Source: JABDKH01 sp963768565 (GTDB lineage: Bacteria > Bacteroidota > Rhodothermia > Rhodothermales > JABDKH01). From it: a stretch of 64,000 bases of DNA. The stretch's first letter is position 1. Each line of letters begins with the position of its first letter. The notes under the pieces are model-generated. The model was not told the origin of the DNA. It made no database searches and saw only the letters and a list, made by a program, of their open reading frames with translations. The stretch spans positions 1 to 64,000 of the forward strand of contig CAVYIO010000038.1 in the NCBI GenBank assembly GCA_963768565.1, given 5' to 3'. A program made the translations under genes and the position numbers. Shown one piece after another: positions 19,134 to 27,956 of this stretch.

Positions 19134-19694
19134 TCACCGAAATAGTAACATGATGAACAGCACAGAAATGGCGGCGAGCAGGTCGCGCATCTTCTCAAAG
19201 GCGCGCTTGACCTGCATCTTGATGGCTGCCTCCGTCGACCCGACCATTTCGGCGATTTCGCTGTACTTGTATCCGTACTCCTTCAGTTCAATAATCCGAC
19301 GCGCCTGTGGGGTCAAGGCGCTGAGCGCCATCTCAATGTCAATTGACATGGCATCCTGTACCCGGGTTCGCACGTCTTCCAGCTCGATCTCATCGAGTAG
19401 ATTACGCTCCTTCGGCCCGTAGCGACCGCGATAGAAATCCTGTAGTTCGAACAGCGCCGCTTTCATCGAGAACGCCTTGAGACTGCCCGACTCGCGCAGG
19501 CGCGGCATCCCCTGATGAACTCTGACGAGGGTATTCTGAACCAGATCGTCGACCTCAGCGCGCAAGCCGATTCTCTTCACAAAGAACCCCCTGAGTACGG
19601 GCTCAAGCCAACGCAGCAACCGATCGCGCGACTGCTCGTGCCCATCGTTGGCCCGATCAACGAGACTGGCAATCTGTTCGCTATCCGTCTTCAT
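19134..19694 (-). CDS. ECF-type RNA polymerase sigma factor with hydrophobic C-terminal tail
   Basis: A sigma-70 family protein of about 186 residues that should drive transcription of the adjacent receptor genes. Region 2 includes LRAEVDDLVQNTLVRVHQGM and region 4 includes LSALTPQARRIIELKEYGYK with the helix-turn-helix YSEIAEMVGSTEAAIKMQVK. I chose ATG 19694 (MKTDSEQ); an upstream GTG at 19727 is also in frame. The protein ends with LLAAISVLFIMLLFR, a stretch of about 14 hydrophobic residues directly after the region 4 recognition helix. This could be a membrane anchor, which is unusual for a sigma factor. FecR lies 38 bases downstream. Confidence 0.85.
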   Translation of the reverse strand: MKTDSEQIASLVDRANDGHEQSRDRLLRWLEPVLRGFFVKRIGLRAEVDDLVQNTLVRVHQGMPRLRESGSLKAFSMKAALFELQDFYRGRYGPKERNLLDEIELEDVRTRVQDAMSIDIEMALSALTPQARRIIELKEYGYKYSEIAEMVGSTEAAIKMQVKRAFEKMRDLLAAISVLFIMLLFR

Positions 19695-19768
19695 GGGGAT
19701 GATGATGTCAGGAGTGACCGACGCCACAAGATGCGCACGTCAGCCATCGACCGCAATGCCGTGAGAAT

Positions 19769-20629
19769 TCACGCCGGACCAACGCCGGATGCCGCCAGTG
19801 CGGCAAGACCAACAATCATAGCGGCTTTGATGTTGCTGCTGGCTCGGCTGGCGGATTTCTCAGAATCCGTATGAAGCACCCACCACACTGCCGACAGCAG
19901 AAAACCATCTGAAACCACCATCAGCAGAAGGTAGAGACCGCTATATCCCATCAAGAGGTACGGCGTCGGGGTCAATCCTATCGTAACCAGCAGCAGCGCG
20001 GAGGCTAAATGTGCGCTCCTCGCAGTCCCCGCACGCACTGCGAACGAGCCGACACCTCGGGCTCTGTCTCCGTGCAGGTCCTCGATGTCTTTCACCAACT
20101 CGCGTGACATCGTGGTGACGAGGGCGAAAATTGCCGCGGGAATCGCGAGAGCTGCTCCACCGATACTCAGTGCTCCGTAGACCAGTGAAGTGGCCACGAC
20201 GACACTCACCACCACATTCCCGATCAGTGATACCGACTTGAGTCTGGCGCTGTATGCAACGAGCAGTACAACTGATGACACTGCGATCGCCAGATGCAGG
20301 GCGGAAACCAGCAGAGCGACAGCAAGTCCGGATATCGCGAGAACGACCCAGAGAATACGTGCCTGGTTGGGTGTGACGATGCCGGATGGCAGCGGTCGCA
20401 TCGGACGATTCAGACGATCGATTTCGACATCGTACAGATCGTTGATGACGTTACCTGTTGCGCCGACGAGCGTCGCTGACACACTCGCTAGAATCAGTGG
20501 CGTGTTTCCAGGCCATTGAAGTGCGCCGGCGCCGGCGACGATGATTCCGCCGACCACCGTACCTGAGAAGAACATACCACAGTTGAGTGGACGTACGATC
20601 CGCGCCAGTCCGTTCAACGACTTCCACAT
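19769..20629 (-). CDS. UbiA-family prenyltransferase (geranylgeranylglycerol-phosphate synthase-like)
   Basis: An integral-membrane aromatic/polar-head prenyltransferase of 286 residues with about eight hydrophobic segments. The first Asp-rich motif is NVINDLYDVEIDRLNRP and the second is SRELVKDIEDLHGDRARG, which bind the Mg-diphosphate of the prenyl donor. The pattern RPMRPLPSGIVTP and the short length are close to the digeranylgeranylglycerylphosphate synthase-like branch often annotated in Bacteroidota. A quinone or heme-pathway role is also possible. It is the last gene of a run that begins with hutU, with eight bases to the asparaginase-like gene. That link is positional only. Confidence 0.82.
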   Translation of the reverse strand: MWKSLNGLARIVRPLNCGMFFSGTVVGGIIVAGAGALQWPGNTPLILASVSATLVGATGNVINDLYDVEIDRLNRPMRPLPSGIVTPNQARILWVVLAISGLAVALLVSALHLAIAVSSVVLLVAYSARLKSVSLIGNVVVSVVVATSLVYGALSIGGAALAIPAAIFALVTTMSRELVKDIEDLHGDRARGVGSFAVRAGTARSAHLASALLLVTIGLTPTPYLLMGYSGLYLLLMVVSDGFLLSAVWWVLHTDSEKSASRASSNIKAAMIVGLAALAASGVGPA

Positions 20630-20637
20630 ACAGGCTC

Positions 20638-21147
20638 TCAGACGCTCGTTTCAAACCGGTTGGCCTCGAGGTTCTTCTGAACCTCATCGTGCCGGAAGAC
20701 GAGTCCGTTCATCGCAACGTAGACGCCCGGAGGTAGAAGCTGCACTGCCGCAAGTGCAAAGCCGATATTGAACTCCGCGTCGCTGCCCTTGAATCGGGAT
20801 GGACTGAGCGAACCGACAAGTACGATCGTCTTGCCCACGACTATCGACAACACCCGCGCCGTCTCGACCATCGTATCGGTACCGTGAGTAATCAGAATCC
20901 GGGCTTCATCGGCCCTCTCGACGGATTCCAGCACAAGTCTGCGATCTTCATCGACCATATCCAGACTGTCCTTCATGAACAGAGACTCAACGGAGTACTC
21001 AACACTCGCGTTCACCTCTTTCAACATGTCCGATATCTGTGGACGTCCAACTTCATAACGGCTCCTGGCGTCGAAGTAGACCTTGTCGATCGTACCGCCT
21101 GTCGTGAACACACGAACTCGCCCTGGTCTGAGATTTTCCCGCGTCAT
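20638..21147 (-). CDS. Short asparaginase-domain protein
   Basis: A 169-residue protein that contains only the N-terminal catalytic domain of type I/II L-asparaginases. The first catalytic motif is VFTTGGTIDKVYF (Thr in TGGTID) and the second is RILITHGTDTMVETARVL. These are followed by IVLVGSLSPSRFKGSDAEFN and VYVAMNGLVF. The C-terminal domain of full-length asparaginases is absent; the frame simply ends at FETSV, and no downstream continuation is seen. Such short proteins form a known subfamily. Its ATG overlaps the hutG stop (ATGA), so it is translated with the histidine degradation genes. Amidase activity on asparagine is a family inference and the true substrate is unknown. Confidence 0.8.
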   Translation of the reverse strand: MTRENLRPGRVRVFTTGGTIDKVYFDARSRYEVGRPQISDMLKEVNASVEYSVESLFMKDSLDMVDEDRRLVLESVERADEARILITHGTDTMVETARVLSIVVGKTIVLVGSLSPSRFKGSDAEFNIGFALAAVQLLPPGVYVAMNGLVFRHDEVQKNLEANRFETSV

Positions 21148-22094
21148 GTTCTCTCCGAAAAGCCGAGCAGGAAGCTCCAGATTATCTGCGCTGCCAGGCG
21201 AATCGTGCGACCGCCTTCGTCGACCATTGGATTGACCTCCACCAGATCTACCGACGTTATGATCGGTGTCGATCCCGCCGCTAATGCCAGATCAATGAGC
21301 ACTCGTTGTTCGATCCCACCGACCGTTGGAGCACTGACACCGGGAGCGTAGCTCTGGTCGACAACATCCATGTCCAGAGAAAGCATCACGGGGCCAGTCT
21401 CATTTGCGGGCACCATGAGCCGCTCGATCATCGGCTCGGTCGTATCGTCGACCCAGTACACCCGAGCGGCGCGCTTCGCAAGAAAATCGAGGTGGGCCGA
21501 GGCGTTGCGGCCGGGTTGCAATCCTGCGACCGTGTACGACAGACACTTTCCCGACGGATGCTCGAGCGCCTGCCGAAATGGCGAACCGCTGTGGCCCGCA
21601 CCTCCGACGAGCGGGCGCACATCCGCGTGGGCATCCAGGTTAAGAATATTTACGCTCCTGTCGGCCTCCGCGTACCCGAGGAAGTGACCGTAGGCCGTCT
21701 CATGCCCGCCGCCGAGAATGACGGGCACCACACCGGCCCGGAGACAATCCCGAACGAATTGTCCGAGTGATTCCTGCTTCTCGACAAGGGACCGACCAGC
21801 GCGAAGGTTGCCGACATCCAGCGTCCGCTGAAGAATATGGACGTGCTCGGGCGAGCGGCGACCATCCGGCGTCATACGGTACAAAACTTTGCGTATGTCA
21901 TCCGGAGCATGAGCGGCCCCTACCCGTCCCCCGTTGGTCCGGACGCCGTCGTCCACAGGAAAGCCAGCCAGCGCAATCAGGATTTCCTGATGCTCGCCCG
22001 GGGAAAATGATACATAGTCGCCGAGACGCGGATCGTCGTCGGTTCCTGGAGAATGCCCGCTCCACTCATCGAAATCTGATGCCTGGTATTTCAT
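21144..22094 (-). CDS. hutG: Formimidoylglutamase (arginase/ureohydrolase family)
   Basis: HutG hydrolyses N-formimidoyl-glutamate to glutamate and formamide, the last step of one histidine degradation route. The 316-residue protein has the arginase-family metal motifs: GGGHETAYGH (first His), NLDAHADVRP (Asp-His-Asp), and LSLDMDVVDQSYAPGVSAP (Asp-x-Asp). The C-terminal VDLVEVNPMVDEGGRTIRLA is also typical. The genes hutI, hutH and hutU lie just upstream in order, which settles the substrate over arginase or agmatinase. It is separated from hutI by 43 bases and overlaps the following asparaginase-like gene by four. Confidence 0.92.
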   Translation of the reverse strand: MKYQASDFDEWSGHSPGTDDDPRLGDYVSFSPGEHQEILIALAGFPVDDGVRTNGGRVGAAHAPDDIRKVLYRMTPDGRRSPEHVHILQRTLDVGNLRAGRSLVEKQESLGQFVRDCLRAGVVPVILGGGHETAYGHFLGYAEADRSVNILNLDAHADVRPLVGGAGHSGSPFRQALEHPSGKCLSYTVAGLQPGRNASAHLDFLAKRAARVYWVDDTTEPMIERLMVPANETGPVMLSLDMDVVDQSYAPGVSAPTVGGIEQRVLIDLALAAGSTPIITSVDLVEVNPMVDEGGRTIRLAAQIIWSFLLGFSERT

Positions 22095-22137
22095 TCCGGA
22101 TCGACCACTTGATTCTTGACCAAATACGGCAGCCTCA

Positions 22138-23367
22138 CTAGTTGCGTCTCGCTTCGTACACGATTCGACCGCGGATGAATGTATTCAGCACGGAGTTCGG
22201 TCGAAAGTGGTAAAGCCACTCATTGATGGATCCGGCTTCCACAAGCACAAAATCAGCCTGCTTTCCGGGTTCCAGCGATCCGAGAAGATGCTCGCGATTG
22301 ATGGCCGCGGCCGCATTGATGGTGGCGCCACGCAGGGCCTCCGCCGGCGTAAGTCCGTTCATGATGCACGCAAGGGTCATGGCCAGTGGCAGGTGATAGC
22401 TCGGAGCACTGCCTGGATTGAAATCGGTGGCCACGGCTACCCGGGCGCCGGCGTCAATCAATCTTCTTGCATCCAGCGGCCGCTGGCGCAGGTATAGTGA
22501 TGCAATGGGAAGCGTCACGGCCACTACGTCGGCCTTGCTTAACGCCCGGACTCCGGCATCACTTATACACTCGAGATGGTCCGCCGACGCCGCTTGCATC
22601 TCCGCCGCGAGCGCCGCCCCGCCGCCGTCCGTCAATTGATCGGCGTGGAGTTTCGCCCGCAGACCGTGCTCAGCCGCTACTGCCAGGACGCGCCGACCCT
22701 CGTCGATTGAAAAAGCCGACTCCTCGACGAACACATCGCAGAATTCGGCGAGTCTCTCGGTGGCCACGTGAGGAATAATGCGGCTACAGATCTCGTCCAC
22801 ATAACCATCCCGATCGTCTCGGAATTCCTCGGGAACGGTGTGGGCCGCAAGCAGCGTTGTGACAATATTGATCGGCCCCTCCTCCGCCAGGCGCCGGTAC
22901 ACCCGCAGCAGCTTCAGTTCATCGTCCAGATTCAGACCATACCCGCTCTTGCACTCGACCGTTGTCACTCCCAATCGCAGCATATGAACGCCAAAGTCGC
23001 GGACCCTCTGCAGCAGGTCGTCTTCCGATGTGCGACGCGTCTCCCGAACCGTACTGAGGATGCCGCCACCCTGTCGGGCAATGTCGAGATACGTAGCGCC
23101 GCGCGAACGCAACTCAAACTCGTCGGCGCGCCAGCCACCAAATGCAAGGTGCGTATGACAGTCGATGAGACCGGGCACAACCAGTGCACCAGCGGCATCC
23201 ATCGGGAACTCGCCACGGTACTGCTCCGGAAGATCCACCTCCAGTCCCACCCACTGAATACGGTCGCCCTCCCAGACCAATGCGGCATTTTCGATCACGC
23301 CTGCATCGGAAGGCCCCTTGCCAGCCGAGCATGTTGCCAGGCACGTAATGTTTCGAAGGGTGGGCAT
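22138..23367 (-). CDS. hutI: Imidazolonepropionase
   Basis: HutI opens the imidazolone ring to give N-formimidoyl-glutamate. This amidohydrolase of about 409 residues has GLIDCHTHLAFGGWRADEFE (first two metal His), SGYGLNLDDELKLLRVYRRL, AHTVPEEFRDDRDGYVD, KLHADQLTDGGGAALAAEMQ and ATDFNPGSAPSYHLPLAM. I chose ATG 23367 (MPTLRNITCL), one base after the hutH stop; a TTG 18 bases upstream is in the same frame. It lies third in the hutU-hutH-hutI-hutG run. Confidence 0.94.
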   Translation of the reverse strand: MPTLRNITCLATCSAGKGPSDAGVIENAALVWEGDRIQWVGLEVDLPEQYRGEFPMDAAGALVVPGLIDCHTHLAFGGWRADEFELRSRGATYLDIARQGGGILSTVRETRRTSEDDLLQRVRDFGVHMLRLGVTTVECKSGYGLNLDDELKLLRVYRRLAEEGPINIVTTLLAAHTVPEEFRDDRDGYVDEICSRIIPHVATERLAEFCDVFVEESAFSIDEGRRVLAVAAEHGLRAKLHADQLTDGGGAALAAEMQAASADHLECISDAGVRALSKADVVAVTLPIASLYLRQRPLDARRLIDAGARVAVATDFNPGSAPSYHLPLAMTLACIMNGLTPAEALRGATINAAAAINREHLLGSLEPGKQADFVLVEAGSINEWLYHFRPNSVLNTFIRGRIVYEARRN

Positions 23368-23368
23368 G

Positions 23369-24871
23369 TTATCGGAGTGCTCCAACCTCCGCTTCGACCG
23401 ACTTCAGTAGACCTGCGGTCCGCACGATCTCCATACACGGATCCAGATCTTCCCGGAAGTAGTAGTCCGACTCTCGATGGGCTATCACGTCGCGAACAAA
23501 TCTGTGCGCCACTGCTACGCCGCGCCCGGGACGAAGAGGATGCCGGTAGTCCAACGCCTGTGAGGCCGCCAACAGCTCGATCGCCAGCACCGTTTCAACA
23601 TTGCGAAAGACCTGGAGAAGTTTCGTCGCGCTGATGCTCCCCATGCTAACGTGATCTTCCTGACCCAGGCTGGTCGGAATCGAGTCAACGGACGCGGGAT
23701 GGCAGAGGATTTTGTTCTCCGATACCAGTGCTGCCGCGGTGTACTGAGGAATCATGAATCCCGAGTTCACTCCCGTCTGTCGCATCAGCAGCTGCGGCAG
23801 ACCATCCTGCCCCGAGAGCAAGAGATAGAGGCGCCGTTCCGAAATACTGGCCAGTTCTGCCAGCGCGATCGCGACGTAGTCCATCGCCAGTGCGAGAGGC
23901 TGGCCATGAAAATTTCCTCCGCTCAAAATGGACCCGTCCGGAAATACGAGTGGATTATCGGTCGCCGAATTCAGTTCTGTCTCGATCACTTCTGACGCGT
24001 GTCCAAGTGCGCCTCGCGTGGCACCATGAACCTGCGGCACACACCGCAACGAGTACGGATCCTGCACTTTGCCGCAGTCGCGATGCGATTCCAGAATTTC
24101 GCTATCGAGAAGCATCGCCCGGACGTTGGCCGCCACGTCGATCTGCCCGGCGAACGGGCGAACAGCCTGTATTCGTTCGTCGAACGGGAGCAAACTTCCC
24201 TGTAGCGCCTCCAGACTCATCGCCGCGACAACATCCGCAAGCTTTGCCAGTCGGCTTGATTTCTCAAGCACATACGCGCCATAGGCACTCATCAACTGTG
24301 TGCCGTTGATGAGCGAGAGGCCATCCTTCGGGCCCAGCGTCACCAGGGCCAGGTCATTCTGAGCAAGGACCTTGTCCGCGTCGAGGAGTGTCGAGCCGTC
24401 GGCACTCCAGAATAGACCACGACCGATGAGCGGAAGTGTCATGTGAGCGAGCGGGGCGAGATCTCCTGACGCGCCGACGCTGCCTTTGGACGGGATAGCC
24501 GGTATGAGGTCCATCTCCACGAAGGTCAAAAGCCGCTCAAAGACCGGCAGCGACACCCCCGAAAACCCGAGCCCGAGCGCATGAATCTTCAATTGCAACA
24601 TCAACCGCGATATGGGTACGGGCACCCAGTCTCCAACCCCTACGGCATGACTCAGCAGGAGATTTCGCTGCAGTGTTTCGAGTTGGTCGCTCGGTATTCG
24701 CTCCTTTGCGAGCGCACCGAATCCGGTGTTGATGCCGTAATAGCTTGAGCCGTCTTTGAGCGCAGCATCGACAATCTCACGTGATCGAATGACCGGCGTT
24801 GGGTCGGCGCGCAGAGCCGCCAGGCTTGCCGCCAGATCCTCATACAGATTCAAGACTCTGACTCTCATCAT
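23369..24871 (-). CDS. hutH: Histidine ammonia-lyase
   Basis: HutH deaminates histidine to urocanate, the committing step of histidine breakdown. The 500-residue protein carries the MIO cofactor triad Ala-Ser-Gly at residues 134-136 within GSVGASGDLAPLAHMT. Other family segments are YYGINTGFGALAKERIP, LINGTQLMSAYGAYVLEKSS, QDPYSLRCVPQVHGATRGAL, NPLVFPDGSILSGGNFHG and EDHVSMGSISATKLLQVF. Length is typical. It begins six bases after hutU ends and is followed by hutI after one base. Confidence 0.96.
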   Translation of the reverse strand: MMRVRVLNLYEDLAASLAALRADPTPVIRSREIVDAALKDGSSYYGINTGFGALAKERIPSDQLETLQRNLLLSHAVGVGDWVPVPISRLMLQLKIHALGLGFSGVSLPVFERLLTFVEMDLIPAIPSKGSVGASGDLAPLAHMTLPLIGRGLFWSADGSTLLDADKVLAQNDLALVTLGPKDGLSLINGTQLMSAYGAYVLEKSSRLAKLADVVAAMSLEALQGSLLPFDERIQAVRPFAGQIDVAANVRAMLLDSEILESHRDCGKVQDPYSLRCVPQVHGATRGALGHASEVIETELNSATDNPLVFPDGSILSGGNFHGQPLALAMDYVAIALAELASISERRLYLLLSGQDGLPQLLMRQTGVNSGFMIPQYTAAALVSENKILCHPASVDSIPTSLGQEDHVSMGSISATKLLQVFRNVETVLAIELLAASQALDYRHPLRPGRGVAVAHRFVRDVIAHRESDYYFREDLDPCMEIVRTAGLLKSVEAEVGALR

Positions 24872-24877
24872 CCGTAC

Positions 24878-26542
24878 CTACTGCACCATCGGCAAGTCGA
24901 CGCCACGCTCTCTGGATGTCTCGATCGCATCCTCGTAGCCCGCGTCCGCATGTCTCATCACACCCGTACCGGGGTCTGCGGTCAGCACCCGCTGCAAGCG
25001 ACGGGCACTGCGCTCCGATCCGTCGGCCACGCACACCATGCCTGCATGAATCGAGTAGCCGATTCCCACTCCGCCTCCATGGTGGAGCGATACCCAACTC
25101 GCTCCACACGCCGTGTTCAACATGGCGTTGAGCAGCGGCCAGTCAGCAATTGCGTCCGACCCGTCTCGCATCCCCTCTGTTTCCCTGTTGGGAGACGCAA
25201 CGGATCCGCTGTCGAGATGGTCTCGACCGATAACCAGAGGGGCGGAAACCTTTCCCTTTTCAACCAGCCAGTTGAAACGGAGACCCATTTCCGCTCGCTC
25301 GCCATACTCGAGCCAACAGATTCGTGAAGGAAGTCCCTGAAACTTGACCTTTTCGGTCGCACGGTCAATCCAGCGAACAAGCGCTTCATTCTTCGGGAAC
25401 GTCTCCTTGACGGCCCGATCCGTTTCATAGATGTCGGCCGGATCACCCGATAGCGCCGCCCATCGAAACGGCCCCGATCCGCGACAAAAGAGCGGTCGAA
25501 TGAACGCCGGCACAAATCCGGGAATGTCGAAAGCTTGCGTCATGCCTCGGCGATCGGCAACCTGACCCCTGAGGTTGTTGCCGTAATCGAACACGATCGA
25601 TCCGCTGGCCTGAAGAGCGAGCATGGCCTCCACGTGTATCATCATCGAATCCAGAACCGCATCATCGTACTTGTCGGGCGCGCGTTCGCGCAACTCGGTG
25701 GCCTGGTCGAGCGAGTATCCGATCGGGATGTAACCGAGCCTGAGATCGTGGGCAGATGTCTGGTCCGTCACCATGTCAGGCACGATGCCCATCCGTACGA
25801 TTTCTGGCAAGACCTCCGCAATGTTTCCCAGCAGGCCGACGGAGATGGCCTCGCCGCGCGACCGCGATGTCTCAATTTGCTCAAGTGCCTCGTGGAGGTC
25901 CGTCATCATCACGTCGCAGTATCCGCTTTCTACTCGACGCTCTATGCGCTGCGGATCTACCTCCACCGCAAGCATACACCCCCCGTTCATCGTTGCCGCC
26001 AGTGGCTGGGCGCCACCCATTCCACCAAGTCCCGCCGTTACGATAAGCCGACCGTCAAGCGACCCACCGAAGTGCTGCCGGCCGCACTCGGCAAAAGTCT
26101 CGTACGTGCCCTGCAGAATCCCTTGCGTACCGATGTATATCCACGAGCCCGCGGTCATCTGCCCGTACATCGTTAGTCCCAGCGCGTCGAGACGTCGAAA
26201 CTCCTCCCATGTCGCCCATCGCGGTACGAGATGAGCGTTTGCGATCAACACGCGTGGAGCCTCCTCGTGCGTCTGGAAAACTCCAACCGGCTTTCCACTC
26301 TGAACGAGCAGGGTCTCGTCCGACTTCAGGCGTTTGAGCGTCGCCACAATCCGATGGTAGCACTCCCAGTTCCTGGCGGCCTTTCCGCCTCCGCCGTAGA
26401 CAATAAGTTCAGACGGCCGTTCTGCAACATCCGGGTCAAGGTTGTTCATCAGCATGCGCATTGCCGCCTCCTGCTCCCATCCAAGGCAGGAAAGTTCGCG
26501 GCCCCTGGGCGCCCTGATGATCTGCTCCGTCGCCGTTGACAT
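24878..26542 (-). CDS. hutU: Urocanate hydratase (urocanase)
   Basis: HutU converts urocanate to 4-imidazolone-5-propionate using tightly bound NAD+. The 554-residue product is of normal length and contains RELSCLGWEQEAAMRMLMNN, ELIVYGGGGKAARNWECYH, NAHLVPRWATWEEFRRLDAL, WIYIGTQGILQGTYETFAEC, the glycine-rich VTAGLGGMGGAQPLAATMN, and GIVPDMVTDQTSAHD. The active-site Cys region FVPAFIRPLFCRGSGPFRW is also present. It is the first gene of the hut run, with about 94 bases of intergenic sequence before alanine dehydrogenase. No transcription regulator gene adjoins the cluster. Confidence 0.96.
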   Translation of the reverse strand: MSTATEQIIRAPRGRELSCLGWEQEAAMRMLMNNLDPDVAERPSELIVYGGGGKAARNWECYHRIVATLKRLKSDETLLVQSGKPVGVFQTHEEAPRVLIANAHLVPRWATWEEFRRLDALGLTMYGQMTAGSWIYIGTQGILQGTYETFAECGRQHFGGSLDGRLIVTAGLGGMGGAQPLAATMNGGCMLAVEVDPQRIERRVESGYCDVMMTDLHEALEQIETSRSRGEAISVGLLGNIAEVLPEIVRMGIVPDMVTDQTSAHDLRLGYIPIGYSLDQATELRERAPDKYDDAVLDSMMIHVEAMLALQASGSIVFDYGNNLRGQVADRRGMTQAFDIPGFVPAFIRPLFCRGSGPFRWAALSGDPADIYETDRAVKETFPKNEALVRWIDRATEKVKFQGLPSRICWLEYGERAEMGLRFNWLVEKGKVSAPLVIGRDHLDSGSVASPNRETEGMRDGSDAIADWPLLNAMLNTACGASWVSLHHGGGVGIGYSIHAGMVCVADGSERSARRLQRVLTADPGTGVMRHADAGYEDAIETSRERGVDLPMVQ

Positions 26543-26636
26543 AGTTCTGAACTAGACTGGTTCGCGTGGGAATAGAACTCACTTCCAACAGGTCGACCGC
26601 CGATGAGACTGTGTACAATGTCTCTTCACCGTGTGG

Positions 26637-27857
26637 CTAGATGCCGGACGCAATTAGAAGTTCGATATCACGGTGTGGCATTCCGAACATCGTCGCAAGA
26701 CTCTTCTTTGTCAGGTGTCGACGATAAACGTACGTCCCGTTTCGCAGCCCGACATTTCGCCACAGCGCTTCGTTGATCGAGCCGACGTCTCCAATGTTGA
26801 TCAGATAGGGCACCAGCACATTGGTCAACGCGTAGGTGGCGGTTCGCGCTGCGTTCGACGGCATGTTCGGGATGCAGTAATGAATCACATCGTGCTTTCT
26901 GAATGTAGGCTGCGAGTGTGACGTCGCCCGGCTGGTTTCGATACAGCCTCCTTGATCAATCACCGCATCTACGATCACCGAGCCGGACCGCATGGTGCTG
27001 ACCATGTCTTCGGTGACCAGAACCGGCGAACGCTGTCCTGCGGTCATCATGGCCCCGATGATCACGTCGGCCGACCGGACAGCTCCACGGATGTACTGCT
27101 CAGTCGCCATGGCGGTCGTAATTCGTCGATCCAGATAGTGCTCGAGCCCCCGAAGAGCGCCGAGGTCCGAGTCCAGAACGATGACATGCGCACCATAGCC
27201 CAGCGCCGTGCGCGCCGCCCATTCGCCGACGACGCCCGCGCCCAGAATCAGCACGGTGGACGGTGGGACGCCCGAGATACCTCCAAGCATAACCCCTTTC
27301 CCACCTTCACCACTCTCCAGGTGCCGCGCCGCGATCTGGACCGACATCGACCCCATGATCTCGTGCATCATACGCACGATGGGAAGTGTCCCGTCCGAAT
27401 CCCGAATGAACTCGAAACCGATACCTGTAATACCGAGATTCATCAGACGCTTCAGGAATTCAGGAGACGTACCCCCGAGATGAAGCGCGGAAATCAGAAT
27501 CTGTCGCTCTTGCAGAAGCGATAACTCGTCGTCGCTGGGCGGACCCACCTTAACCACAAGCTCGGCCTTCGCATACAATTCGCCGGGCGCTTTGACTATC
27601 TCTGCGCCGGCATCGGCGTACTCCTGGTCGCTGAAATGTGCCTGCTGACCGGCATCCGCCTCAACCACGACGTCATGGCCGTTCGCGACAAGAGCAGCCA
27701 CGCCCCCGGGCGCCAGTGAGACGCGTCGTTCTTCGTTCGAAACCTCACGGGGCACACCGACGCGAAGAGACTGGCTTTTCTCACCAACCTTCTGCCGCTT
27801 CTCCATCGTCAGGAGGCCGTGCTCGATCGAGACGCCATGAAATGACGGTACTTCCAT
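26637..27857 (-). CDS. ald: Alanine dehydrogenase
   Basis: An NAD-dependent enzyme interconverting alanine and pyruvate plus ammonia. After an N-terminal extension of about 30 residues come LRVGVPREVSNEERRVSLAP, the NAD-binding Rossmann motif TVLILGAGVVGEWAARTALG, VIIGAMMTAGQRSPVLVTED, VIVDAVIDQGGCIETSRAT and CIPNMPSNAARTATYALTN, all typical of the alanine dehydrogenase/PNT family. The 406-residue length and extension match the Bacteroidota type. It lies upstream of hutU on the same strand and could help with disposal of amino-acid nitrogen, but that is only positional inference. Confidence 0.92.
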   Translation of the reverse strand: MEVPSFHGVSIEHGLLTMEKRQKVGEKSQSLRVGVPREVSNEERRVSLAPGGVAALVANGHDVVVEADAGQQAHFSDQEYADAGAEIVKAPGELYAKAELVVKVGPPSDDELSLLQERQILISALHLGGTSPEFLKRLMNLGITGIGFEFIRDSDGTLPIVRMMHEIMGSMSVQIAARHLESGEGGKGVMLGGISGVPPSTVLILGAGVVGEWAARTALGYGAHVIVLDSDLGALRGLEHYLDRRITTAMATEQYIRGAVRSADVIIGAMMTAGQRSPVLVTEDMVSTMRSGSVIVDAVIDQGGCIETSRATSHSQPTFRKHDVIHYCIPNMPSNAARTATYALTNVLVPYLINIGDVGSINEALWRNVGLRNGTYVYRRHLTKKSLATMFGMPHRDIELLIASGI

Positions 27858-27956
27858 TAAGCAAAAGAAATGGCGGTCAAAGATTGGCCAACCGTGGAAT
27901 ATACTGCTTCGAGGTTAGATTTTACGGTGGCTGGAGGCTGACGAGGTCGGGATTCG

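Noticed and set aside
20638..21147. Asparaginase-like gene as a truncated pseudogene
   Set aside because: The frame is intact with normal coding pattern and overlaps hutG by ATGA; short one-domain members of this family are known.
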